Source of the DNA: Paraplanobispora takensis
GTDB lineage: Bacteria; Actinomycetota; Actinomycetes; Streptosporangiales; Streptosporangiaceae
Reading direction: 5' to 3'
Assembly: GCF_016863195.1 (NCBI RefSeq)
Contig: NZ_BOOK01000005.1
Span: 186,001-250,000, forward strand
Length of the DNA stretch: 64,000 nt
Under the pieces are notes generated by a model. The model worked only from the letters and a program-made list of their open reading frames with translations. It did not search any database and was not told the origin of the DNA. The position numbers and the translations under genes were made by a program. Within the stretch, counting starts at the first letter, position 1. Each line of letters starts with the position of its first letter. Below, piece by piece: positions 18,258 through 28,265 of the stretch.

Positions 18258-18431
18258 TCAGATGGAGGAGTTGAACGCGGCCACGGGAACGCGCCGGACC
18301 TCCGGCGAGCCGGGGAGGATCCGGCGCACGATGCCGTCGAAATCGGCCCGGCCGACGAGCGAGAGCGGGACGTCACGGAGATCCCTGACGTCGGAGGTGA
18401 CGTCGGCCTGCTTCTCACCCGATGCGTTCAT
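18258..18431 (-). CDS. fxsA: FxsA: FxSxx-COOH precursor peptide
   Basis: This 57-residue ORF is too short for most gene callers. From ATG 18431 it reads MNASGEKQADVTSDVRDLRD, then PLSLVGRADFDGIVRR, and ends in VAAFNSSI followed directly by TGA. The final five residues Phe53-Asn-Ser55-Ser-Ile57 are exactly the FxSxx-COOH signature, and the gene lies immediately upstream of fxsB in the same direction. The conserved leader-like middle (DLRDVPL) also fits the family. The expected modification is a Phe53-Ser55 crosslink made by FxsB (inference from characterised relatives). A GAGG ribosome site lies only two bases from ATG and is part of a 16-bp tandem duplication. Confidence 0.92.
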   Translation of the reverse strand: MNASGEKQADVTSDVRDLRDVPLSLVGRADFDGIVRRILPGSPEVRRVPVAAFNSSI

Positions 18432-18433
18432 GG

Positions 18434-18465
18434 CCTCAAACCGCTCTATCCTCGAACCGCTCTAT
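18434..18465 (-). repeat. 16-bp tandem duplication at the fxsA ribosome site
   Basis: CCTCAAACCGCTCTAT (18434-18449) is followed at once by CCTCGAACCGCTCTAT (18450-18465), one mismatch. On the coding strand each copy ends in GAGG, so the upstream region of fxsA carries two candidate Shine-Dalgarno sites 16 bases apart. Confidence 0.85.
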
Positions 18466-18874
18466 GCGTTGCCGGGACTCGGCGAGGCCCGGGGATTGGA
18501 TTCCAATATCCGGAGGGGAGCCGTACCGACCTCAGATGATTCTAGCCTTTCGCCTCGGCCGCCGACGGGCGACCCTGCGGAGGCAGTGAAGTATTGCACA
18601 GGCGTTAGATCTCCGTCATCTCGCCAAAAGGTTAAAAACTACTTTGTCCCCAAATAAGTGCCTTTAACGTCAAATAGCATGCGTGTCCTTTTGGTGTGGT
18701 CAATGCCGCGGGCACCGCGACGACCGCCGGACACCCCACCCGGCCGCGGCGTCCGGTCCGGGCCGTCCCGCTTTACTTGGAGCAAGGCCGGGCCGCGGGG
18801 GTAGGAGTCCCACGTCCGGCCCCGCCGGGCCCGCACCGCGGGAAGGCACGCACCACGCACCCAGGAGCGCCTCG
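18466..18874. other. Divergent intergenic region between fxsA and the YyaL gene
   Basis: This stretch of about 410 bp holds no convincing gene on either strand. Its central part (18590-18690) is markedly AT-rich for this genome, with runs such as AAAAGGTTAAAAAC and CCAAATAAGTGCC, as expected for a divergent promoter. A minus-strand TTGACC at 18698-18703 with TGCTAT 18 bases on is a weak promoter candidate for the fxs operon. The part nearest the YyaL gene is GC-rich and featureless apart from AGGAG before its ATG. Confidence 0.5.
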
Positions 18875-20872
18875 ATGAACAAGCTGAAGGACGCCACCAG
18901 TCCTTATCTGCTGCAGCACGCCGACAACCCGGTCCACTGGTCCGAGTGGGGCCCGGAGGCGTTCGAGGAGGCCGCGCGGCGGGACGTGCCCCTGCTGATC
19001 AGCGTGGGCTACTCGGCGTGCCACTGGTGCCATGTCATGGCGCACGAGTCGTTCGAGGACGAGGCCACCGCCGCGCTGATGAACGAGCACTTCGTCAACG
19101 TGAAGGTGGACCGCGAGGAGCGTCCCGACGTGGACGCCGTCTACATGGCCGCCACCCAGGCGATGACCGGCCACGGCGGGTGGCCGATGACGGTCTTCGC
19201 CACGCCCGAGGGGCATCCCTTCTACACCGGCACCTACTTCCCCCGCCCGCAGTTCCAGCGCCTGCTGACCGCGGTGGCCACCACCTGGCGGGAGGACCGG
19301 CAGGGCGTCCTGACGCAGAGTTCGAAGATCGTCGAGGCGCTGGGCGAGCACACGGCCTTCCCGTCGGGACCGCTGCCCACGCCGGAGACCCTCACGCAGG
19401 CCGTACGGAACCTCGCCTCGTCCTTCGACCCGGTGCACGGCGGGTTCGGCGGGGCGCCCAAGTTCCCGCCGTCCATGGCGCTGGAGTTCCTGCTGCGGTA
19501 CGGCGCCGCCGCAGGGCCCGAGGCGGACCGGGCGATGTCGATGACCGGGCGCACGCTGGAGGCCATGGCCAGGGGCGGGATGTACGACCAGCTCGCCGGC
19601 GGGTTCGCCCGCTACAGCGTGGACGCCGAGTGGATCGTGCCGCACTTCGAGAAGATGCTCTACGACAACGCCCTGCTGCTGCGGGTCTACACGCACTGGT
19701 GGCGCGCCACGGGCTCGGCCCTGGGCAGGCGCGTGGCGCTGGAGACCGCCGACTGGCTGCTGGCCGAGATGAGCACCCCGCAGGGGGGCTTCGCCTCGGC
19801 GCTCGACGCCGACAGCGAGGGGGTCGAGGGCAGGTTCTACGTCTGGACCGTGGACGAGCTGCAGGAGCTCCTCGGCGAGGAGGACGGCGACTGGGCCGCC
19901 GGAATCTTCGAGGTCACCGGGGCCGGGACGTTCGAGCACGGCACCTCGGTGCTCCAGCTGCCGTCCGACCCCGACGACCCCGACGACCTTGGGCGGTTCG
20001 AGCGGGTGCGCGCCGCCCTGCTGGCCGCCCGGGCCCGCCGGGTGCGGCCGGGCCGGGACGACAAGGTGGTCGCGGCCTGGAACGGCCTGGCCGTCGCGGC
20101 CCTGGCCGAGGCGGGGGTCCTGTTCGACCGGGCCGACCTGGTGTCGGCCGCGCGGGCGGCGGCCACCCTGCTGGAGGAGGTGCACATGGACGGCGACCGG
20201 CTGCTGCGCACCTCGCGCGAGGGCCGGGCGGGGGGCAACGCGGGGGTCCTGGAGGACTACGCCGACGTGGCCGAGGGCCTGCTCACCCTCTACGGGATCA
20301 CCGGGGAGACCCGCTGGTTCCGCCGGGCCGAGGCGCTGCTGGAGACCGTGCTCACCCGCTTCTCCGACGGATCCGGCGGGTTCTTCGACACCGCCGACGA
20401 CGCCGAGCGCCTCTTCCAGCGCCCGCAGGACCCCACCGACAACGCCACGCCCTCCGGCCAGTTCGCCGCGGCCGGGGCGCTGCTCACCTACGCCGCCCTG
20501 ACGGGCTCGGCCCGGCACCGGGAGGCCGCCGAGGCCGCCCTGGGCACGGTGAGCGTGCTGGCCGAGCGGCACGCCCGGTTCGCCGGCTGGGGCCTGGCCG
20601 TGGCGCAGGCCGCCGTCTCCGGCCCCGTCGAGGTGGCCGTGGTCGGCGCGCCCGACGACCCTGCCACCGCGGCCCTGCACCGCGCCGCGCTGACCTCCCC
20701 CGCGCCCGGCCTGGTCATCGCCCTCGGCGAGCCCGGTTCCTCCGGCGTCCCCCTCCTGGAGGGCCGCACGCCGGTCGGCGGCTCCCCGACCGCCTACGTC
20801 TGCCGCAACTTCACCTGCAGGATGCCCGTCACCACCCCCGCCGAGCTGAAGGCGGAGCTGGCCGGCTCCTGA
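18875..20872 (+). CDS. YyaL-type thioredoxin-domain protein (DUF255, SSP411 family)
   Basis: The 665-residue protein starts MNKLKDATSPYLLQHADNPV, the hallmark of the DUF255/YyaL family. A thioredoxin-like N-terminal domain has the CxxC at Cys49-His-Trp-Cys52 (YSACHWCHVMAHESF), then an alpha/alpha-barrel similar to N-acylglucosamine 2-epimerases and glycosidases (FAGW, KFPP, EKMLYDNALLL). The final segment includes YVCRNFTC. The function of the family is not settled. The start ATG 18875 has AGGAG 7 bases upstream; the open frame begins earlier (18683) but that part looks non-coding. It is divergent from the fxs operon and ends at a strong hairpin shared with the penicillin-binding protein gene. 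Confidence 0.9.
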   Translation: MNKLKDATSPYLLQHADNPVHWSEWGPEAFEEAARRDVPLLISVGYSACHWCHVMAHESFEDEATAALMNEHFVNVKVDREERPDVDAVYMAATQAMTGHGGWPMTVFATPEGHPFYTGTYFPRPQFQRLLTAVATTWREDRQGVLTQSSKIVEALGEHTAFPSGPLPTPETLTQAVRNLASSFDPVHGGFGGAPKFPPSMALEFLLRYGAAAGPEADRAMSMTGRTLEAMARGGMYDQLAGGFARYSVDAEWIVPHFEKMLYDNALLLRVYTHWWRATGSALGRRVALETADWLLAEMSTPQGGFASALDADSEGVEGRFYVWTVDELQELLGEEDGDWAAGIFEVTGAGTFEHGTSVLQLPSDPDDPDDLGRFERVRAALLAARARRVRPGRDDKVVAAWNGLAVAALAEAGVLFDRADLVSAARAAATLLEEVHMDGDRLLRTSREGRAGGNAGVLEDYADVAEGLLTLYGITGETRWFRRAEALLETVLTRFSDGSGGFFDTADDAERLFQRPQDPTDNATPSGQFAAAGALLTYAALTGSARHREAAEAALGTVSVLAERHARFAGWGLAVAQAAVSGPVEVAVVGAPDDPATAALHRAALTSPAPGLVIALGEPGSSGVPLLEGRTPVGGSPTAYVCRNFTCRMPVTTPAELKAELAGS

Positions 20873-20882
20873 GACCGGCTCG

Positions 20883-20920
20883 TTCCGGTACGGCGGGCTG
20901 GTGCGGCCGCCGTACCGGAA
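20883..20920. terminator. Bidirectional hairpin between YyaL gene and PBP gene
   Basis: A perfect 14-bp inverted repeat (20883-20896 and 20907-20920) with a 10-base loop lies between two convergent stop codons (20872 and 20930), so it can end both transcripts. Confidence 0.75.
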
Positions 20921-20929
20921 GGCGCGGAC

Positions 20930-23143
20930 TCAGCCGTTGGTGTTGACGTCCCCGCCGCCACCGCCGGTGCCGCCGTCGTTCCCCGTCCCGCCGTCACCGC
21001 CGTTCCCGGTCCCGTCTCCACCGGTCCCGCCGCCACCGCCGGTGCCGTCGTCGTTCCCGGTGCCGCCGTCGTTCCCGGTCCCGTCTCCGCCGGTGCCGTC
21101 GTCGTTCCCCGTCCCGCCGTCACCGCCGTTCCCGTTCCCGTCCGGGTCGGGGACCGCCGTCGGGTCGGGGTCGGGGGCGGCCGTCTGCTCGGGCGTCGCG
21201 GGAGGGGCGACGTCGTCCTGGCCGCCGTCGCCGCCGTAGTTCCCGTAACCGCCGTCGTTGTACGGACGCTCGCCGGTGGGGGAGGCGTAGCCGTAGTCGG
21301 ACGGCTTGGGGAACTGCTTGACGGGCTTGCCCTGCATCGCCTCGGTCATGAACGTGCGCCAGATCTGGGCGGGGTACTGCCCGCCGTACTGGACGCTCCC
21401 GCCCACCACCACCGGCTTGTTGTCGTCGCGGAACATGTCCACGGCGACGGAGAGCTGCGGGGTGTACCCGGCGAACCAGGCGGACGCCGACTTGTCGGTG
21501 GTGCCGGTCTTGCCGGCCACCGGGCGGTCGTAGAGACGGGCCGCGGTGCCGGTGCCGCCCGTGACGACCTGGGTCAGCGTGTAGGTGACGTCGGCCGCGG
21601 TCGTCTCGGAGAAGACCTGCCGGCCCTTGTCGGTGATCCTGATCCGCTCGTCGCCGTCGATGATCGAGCGGATCACGTGGGGCGAGCGGTGCACGCCGTT
21701 CGCGGCGAAGGTGGCGAAGCCGGAGGCGTTCTGCACGGCGCTCACCGAGCTCACGCCCAGCGGCAGCGTCGCGGCGTTCTCGTGCGGGGTGATCTGGTCG
21801 ACGGGGATGCCCGCGGCCTCGGCGGCCTCGGCCACCTTGTCCAGGCCCACCCGCTGGCCGATGTCCACGAACGCGGTGTTCACCGAGTGGCGCATGGCGT
21901 TGATCAGGTTGACCTGACCGTAGGAGGCGCCGCCCGAGTTGGGGATCGGGTGGTCGGGGTCGGAGGCGACCCTCATGGGCGAGTCGCCCTCGACCCGCGT
22001 GCTCAGCTTGAGGCCGTCCTCCAGGCCCGCGGCCAGCGCGTACGCCTTGAACGTGGAGCCGGCCTGCACCTCGGCGGAGAAGGAGTTGTCGAACTTGTTG
22101 GCCTTGTAGCTGCGCCCGCCGTAGAAGGCGAGGACCTCGCCGGTGGCGGGGTCGACGGCGGCCAGGCCGGTGCGCACCTTCGGCGAGGTGCCCTCGGGCA
22201 GGACCGAGGTGACGGCCTGCTCGGCGGTCTCCATCAGCTTCTTGTCGAACGTCGAGATGATCTTCAGGCCGCCCTGGTTGACCATCTCGTCGGTGTATCC
22301 GCGCTTCCTGAGCTCGGCCATGATCTGGTCGAGCATGTAGCCCTCCTGGCCCTCGGGGGTGAAGACCCCCTTCGGCTCCTTCAGGACGGGGAACTCGGCC
22401 TCGGCGGCCTCGGCCGGGGTGAGCGCTCCGGTCTGCACCATGCCGTCGATCACCCACTGCCAGCGCTGCTTGGCCGCGGTCAGGTCGGCGCCCTTGGGGT
22501 CGGCGAAGCGCGACGGCTGCTGGATCACCGCGGCGAGGTAGGCGCTCTCGGCCACGGTCAGCTTGCCGACGTCCTTGCGGAAGTAGGCGTCGGCGGCGGC
22601 CTGGACGCCGTTGGCGCCCCGGCCGAAGTAGATCGTGTTGAGGTACTGCTCCAGGACCCAGTCCTTGCTCTCGGACCTGTCCACCTTCAGGGAGATCATG
22701 ATCTCTTTGAGCTTGCGGACCGCGGACCGCTCCTGGCTGAGGCCGCTGTAGTAGTTGCGGACCATCTGCTGGGTGATCGTCGAACCGCCCTGGAGCTGCT
22801 TGCCGGTGACGGTGGACCACATCGCGCGGGCGGTCCCCTTCAGGGACACGCCGCTGTCCTCGTAGAACGAGCGGTTCTCGGCCGCGATGACCGCGTCCCT
22901 GAGGCTCTCGGGAACGTCGTTCAGCTGCACGTTCCTGCGGTTGACGCCCTGCTTGGCCAGGACGGTCTTGCCGTCGCGATAGTAGATCACCGAGCCCTGC
23001 GCGGTCGCGGCGGACTGCGTGCTGTCCGGAATGGGGGTCATCGCCCACGCGACGGCGAACAAGCCGATCATCATGACGAAGCCGACCCCGAAGGTGATGA
23101 TCGCGGCCCGCAGGATCCTTCTCCCGCGACTGCCCTTCCTCAC
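20930..23143 (-). CDS. Class A penicillin-binding protein (transglycosylase/transpeptidase)
   Basis: This bifunctional enzyme polymerises and crosslinks peptidoglycan outside the membrane. The 737-residue protein has a basic N-terminus, a membrane anchor (about residues 10-34), a GT51 domain with the catalytic Glu in AAENRSFYED (near residue 86) and GGSTITQQMVRNYY. The transpeptidase has GSTFKAYALA (SxxK, near 363), SVNTAF (SxN) and KTGTTDK (KTGT, near 548). The last 90 residues are a low-complexity tail of Gly, Asp, Thr and Asn. The start is GTG 23143 behind a G-rich ribosome site. The tail is unlikely to be enzymatic and may sit in the wall. Confidence 0.93.
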   Translation of the reverse strand: MRKGSRGRRILRAAIITFGVGFVMMIGLFAVAWAMTPIPDSTQSAATAQGSVIYYRDGKTVLAKQGVNRRNVQLNDVPESLRDAVIAAENRSFYEDSGVSLKGTARAMWSTVTGKQLQGGSTITQQMVRNYYSGLSQERSAVRKLKEIMISLKVDRSESKDWVLEQYLNTIYFGRGANGVQAAADAYFRKDVGKLTVAESAYLAAVIQQPSRFADPKGADLTAAKQRWQWVIDGMVQTGALTPAEAAEAEFPVLKEPKGVFTPEGQEGYMLDQIMAELRKRGYTDEMVNQGGLKIISTFDKKLMETAEQAVTSVLPEGTSPKVRTGLAAVDPATGEVLAFYGGRSYKANKFDNSFSAEVQAGSTFKAYALAAGLEDGLKLSTRVEGDSPMRVASDPDHPIPNSGGASYGQVNLINAMRHSVNTAFVDIGQRVGLDKVAEAAEAAGIPVDQITPHENAATLPLGVSSVSAVQNASGFATFAANGVHRSPHVIRSIIDGDERIRITDKGRQVFSETTAADVTYTLTQVVTGGTGTAARLYDRPVAGKTGTTDKSASAWFAGYTPQLSVAVDMFRDDNKPVVVGGSVQYGGQYPAQIWRTFMTEAMQGKPVKQFPKPSDYGYASPTGERPYNDGGYGNYGGDGGQDDVAPPATPEQTAAPDPDPTAVPDPDGNGNGGDGGTGNDDGTGGDGTGNDGGTGNDDGTGGGGGTGGDGTGNGGDGGTGNDGGTGGGGGDVNTNG
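20938..21137 (-). repeat. Low-complexity repeat encoding the PBP Gly/Asp/Thr/Asn tail
   Basis: The plus strand here consists of irregular repeats built from short units such as CCGCCGTCGTTCCCGGT and CCGTCTCCACCGGT. They encode GGTGND/GGDGTGN-type repeats. Such arrays often vary in length between strains. Confidence 0.75.
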
Positions 23144-23251
23144 CCGTGCACACCCCCCTGATTCAGGCCGCGCGCGACCCCCGTCAGCCCTGCGAACCGT
23201 TATGGGTAAACGACGGACGGCGACGGGTGATTCCCTCTTCGGAACCTAGGG

Positions 23252-23731
23252 TCAGTCTCGTTCCCCGCGCGGGACATCTCTCACCAACGGCAGGATCCGG
23301 TATGGCACGGGGGTGTCCAGGGCGATCACCGAGGAGGTCCTGACCACTCCCCGGACCTCGACGATCCGGTCGATGACCTGCTGGAGGTCGGCGTTGCTGC
23401 GCGCCACCACCCGGCAGTGCATGTCGTCGCCGCCGGTGATGGTGTGCACCTCCAGCACCTGCGGGATCCCGGCGAGCTGGTCGGCGACCGGGTCGTGCCC
23501 GCTGATCTGGCGGATCTGAAGAGTGACGAACGCCATGACGTCGTAGCCGAGCGCGGCGGGGGCGACGTCGGGCCCGAACCCGGTGATCACCCCCCGGGCG
23601 GTCAGCCGGTCGAGCCGGGCCTGGACCGTGCCCCGGGCCACGCCGAGCCGCCGCGAGCACTCCAGCACGCCCAGCCGGGGCTCCTGCGCCAGCAGGGCGA
23701 TGAGCCGGGCGTCCAGCTGATCAATCGTCAT
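23252..23731 (-). CDS. Lrp/AsnC family transcriptional regulator, divergent from hppD
   Basis: The 159-residue protein has the Lrp N-terminal helix-turn-helix (LDARLIALLAQEPRLGVLECSRRLGVARGTVQARLDRL) and a C-terminal RAM effector-binding domain with GYDVMAFVTLQIR and VLEVHTITGGDDMHCRV. Members form octamers that bind direct or inverted repeats and often sense amino acids. It is divergently arranged with hppD, with 102 bp between the starts, so it probably controls tyrosine breakdown, with tyrosine or 4-hydroxyphenylpyruvate as likely ligand (inference). A repeated TACAGATnnTCC lies in the shared promoter region. The start is ATG 23731. Confidence 0.9.
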   Translation of the reverse strand: MTIDQLDARLIALLAQEPRLGVLECSRRLGVARGTVQARLDRLTARGVITGFGPDVAPAALGYDVMAFVTLQIRQISGHDPVADQLAGIPQVLEVHTITGGDDMHCRVVARSNADLQQVIDRIVEVRGVVRTSSVIALDTPVPYRILPLVRDVPRGERD

Positions 23732-23735
23732 GATG

Positions 23736-23780
23736 TACAGATGCTCCGATCTGACTGGTCAGTAGCTATACAGATTGTCC
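23736..23780. promoter_or_regulatory. Direct repeat TACAGATnnTCC in the Lrp/hppD intergenic region
   Basis: TACAGATGCTCC (23736-23747) and TACAGATTGTCC (23769-23780) are in the same orientation and 33 bases apart, about three helical turns. This fits binding of an Lrp-type regulator on one DNA face. Between them is the inverted CTGACTGGTCAG. The role in controlling hppD is inference. Confidence 0.45.
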
Positions 23781-23809
23781 ACTTAAATAAGTAACTCTTG
23801 CACAGGTAA

Positions 23810-24943
<1,134 letters not shown>

Positions 24944-25011
24944 GGCCGGAGGGGCGGGTTCCCGGCTCACCGTTTTCCCGACCCGCCGTTCCCCGACCCG
25001 CCGTTTCCCGG

Positions 25012-25042
25012 CTCACCGTGATGCCGTCCCCGTCACGGTGAG
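25012..25042 (+). terminator. Hairpin downstream of hppD
   Basis: A 10-bp inverted repeat CTCACCGTGA/TCACGGTGAG (25012-25021 and 25033-25042) with an 11-base loop follows hppD by 68 bases. The stretch before it (24955-25010) is an imperfect tandem array of CCCGACCCGCCGTT-like units. Confidence 0.5.
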
Positions 25043-25121
25043 TACCGGACCGGGCGTGCTGGCGTAGGCTTGTCAGCCTGGGTCCCGGCACGGCCCGGGC
25101 CGGGAAGGGGACCTCTCAACC

Positions 25122-26570
<1,449 letters not shown>

Positions 26571-26859
26571 CCCCCCGGAGCACGCAGTCCCGGAGCGGAG
26601 AGCGCGTACGGCGACCGGGCCTGCCTGCGACGCCGGGGAACCCGTGACGAAAGGGCGGTGAGGATTTCCGGATGACCACCGGCCTGACCCCCGGCCCTTC
26701 CGGCAGCACGGGCTGCCGACCGGTGGCTTCATCCCGGCCCACCATCCCGCCGCCCCACGCTGCCCCCGCTCATCCCGGCCCCCATCCTCCGGCGCCGGTA
26801 CGGCGGGGCGTGACGCGGGCGTTCCCGGCGCCGCCGTACGGCGGGCGACCCGTCGGGCG
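26571..26859. other. Intergenic region between M1 peptidase and ilvA
   Basis: This region between convergent genes has no convincing ORF. It contains one weak hairpin, GTACGGCGG at 26798-26806 with CCGCCGTAC at 26831-26839 (24-base loop). The part nearest ilvA runs into an 18-bp tandem duplication that covers the ilvA stop codon. Confidence 0.5.
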
Positions 26860-26895
26860 GCGACGTGAGGTCAGGTGGCGACGTGAGGTCAGGTG
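26860..26895. repeat. Perfect 18-bp tandem duplication covering the ilvA stop codon
   Basis: GCGACGTGAGGTCAGGTG occurs at 26860-26877 and again, unchanged, at 26878-26895. The ilvA stop codon (26889-26891) is in the second copy, so the first copy is a duplicated gene end lying downstream. Its perfect identity suggests a recent slippage event. Confidence 0.9.
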
Positions 26896-28109
26896 GTGAC
26901 GGGGCGGTAGCCCTGTTTGCGGAGCACGCCGAGCACCTCTTCCGCGTGCTCGGGCCCCCGGGTCTCCAGCTGCAACTGGACCTCGACCTCCCCCAGGTCG
27001 GCGCCGACCCGCTCGTGCGCGATGTCCAGCACGTTCGCGCGCAGCTCCGCCACCTCGGCCATCAGCGCCGCCAGCGTGCCCGGCCGGTCGGGCAGCGAGA
27101 TCCGCAGGGTCAGATAGCGTCCCGCCGCGGCCAGGCCGTGCCGGAGCACCTTGGCCAGCAGGAGCGGGTCGATGTTGCCCCCGGAGAGCACGGCAGTCAC
27201 CGGCGGCTCGAAGACCTCGGGGTGGGCCAGGATCGCGGCCACCGACACCACCCCCGCGGGCTCGACGACCTGCTTGGCCCGCTCCAGGCACAGCACCAGC
27301 GCCCGGGAGATCTCCTGCTCGGTGACCGTGACCACGGTGTCGACCAGATAGTGGATCAACTCGAACGGCAGCTCCCCCGGCAGGCCCACCGCGATGCCGT
27401 CCGCCATCGTGCCGGAGGGCTGGACCACGACCGGCTGCCCGGCCGCCAGCGAAGCCGGATAGGCGGCGGCCCGCTCGGCCTGCACACCGACGATCCGCAC
27501 TCCGGGCCGCAATGACTTGACCGCGAGCGCCACCCCGGCGGCCAGGCCTCCGCCGCCGATCGACACCGCGATCGTGCCGACCTCGGGCAGCTGGTCCAGG
27601 ATCTCCAGGCCGATCGTGCCCTGTCCGGCGATGACGTCGGGATGGTCGAAGGGATGGATGAACACCGCGCCGGTCCGCTCCGCGTGCTCCCGCGCCCGCG
27701 CCAGCGCGATGTCCACGGTGTGCCCGGCGAAGACCACGGCGGCGCCGTAGGACCGGGTCGCGGCCACCTTGGGCAGCGGTGCCCCCTCCGGCATGTAGAC
27801 CGTCGACTTGGTCCCGACCAGGCCCGAGCCGAGCGCCACGCCCTGCGCGTGGTTGCCCGCGCTGGCCGCGACCACGCCGCGCCCCAGCTCCTCCTCGGTC
27901 AACCGGGCGATCCGCACATAGGCGCCGCGTACCTTGAAGGAGCCTGACCTCTGGAGGTTCTCGCACTTGAGGTGTACGGGCCCGCCGAGAAGACCGGAGA
28001 GCACGTGCGAGTGCACCACCGGGGTCCGCACGGCGACGTCGGCCAGGAGCTCACGGGCGGCGACCACGTCCTCGAAGGTCACCTGCGGTGTCGACATGCG
28101 GGCCATCAT
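26889..28109 (-). CDS. ilvA: Threonine ammonia-lyase (threonine deaminase), short type with ACT domain
   Basis: This PLP enzyme deaminates threonine to 2-oxobutanoate for isoleucine synthesis or threonine catabolism. The 406-residue protein has the PLP lysine in RSGSFKVRGA (Lys59), SAGNHAQGVA, the phosphate loop SIGGGGLAAG and a C-terminal single ACT domain (LRISLPDRPGTLAALMAEVAE). The one-ACT arrangement fits the TdcB/IlvA1 subgroup rather than the E. coli type with two ACT-like domains. The start may be ATG 28109 or the third Met at 28097; neither has a good ribosome site. A tandem duplication covers its stop. Confidence 0.93.
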   Translation of the reverse strand: MMARMSTPQVTFEDVVAARELLADVAVRTPVVHSHVLSGLLGGPVHLKCENLQRSGSFKVRGAYVRIARLTEEELGRGVVAASAGNHAQGVALGSGLVGTKSTVYMPEGAPLPKVAATRSYGAAVVFAGHTVDIALARAREHAERTGAVFIHPFDHPDVIAGQGTIGLEILDQLPEVGTIAVSIGGGGLAAGVALAVKSLRPGVRIVGVQAERAAAYPASLAAGQPVVVQPSGTMADGIAVGLPGELPFELIHYLVDTVVTVTEQEISRALVLCLERAKQVVEPAGVVSVAAILAHPEVFEPPVTAVLSGGNIDPLLLAKVLRHGLAAAGRYLTLRISLPDRPGTLAALMAEVAELRANVLDIAHERVGADLGEVEVQLQLETRGPEHAEEVLGVLRKQGYRPVTT

Positions 28110-28265
28110 CCCACCACGTGAGATGCATTCCGGTGCCGCACTCGTCGGAGGCGGACGACCCGACAGCCCGTATCGGGTCGTGAGCCCGCCCGTGAGGCAC
28201 GTCCGCGGTGGGCCGGGTGTCGCCCACCCGGCTGCGCCTCACGACAGACGAACCCGCCCACGGCA

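Noticed and set aside
15865-18657. 930-residue open frame opposite fxsB
   Set aside because: Shadow of fxsB and fxsA in the opposite strand; composition is typical of high-GC antisense text.
26571-26888. Short ORFs between the M1 peptidase and ilvA
   Set aside because: They have no ribosome sites, are rich in Pro/Arg/Gly, and differ in frame without conservation cues.
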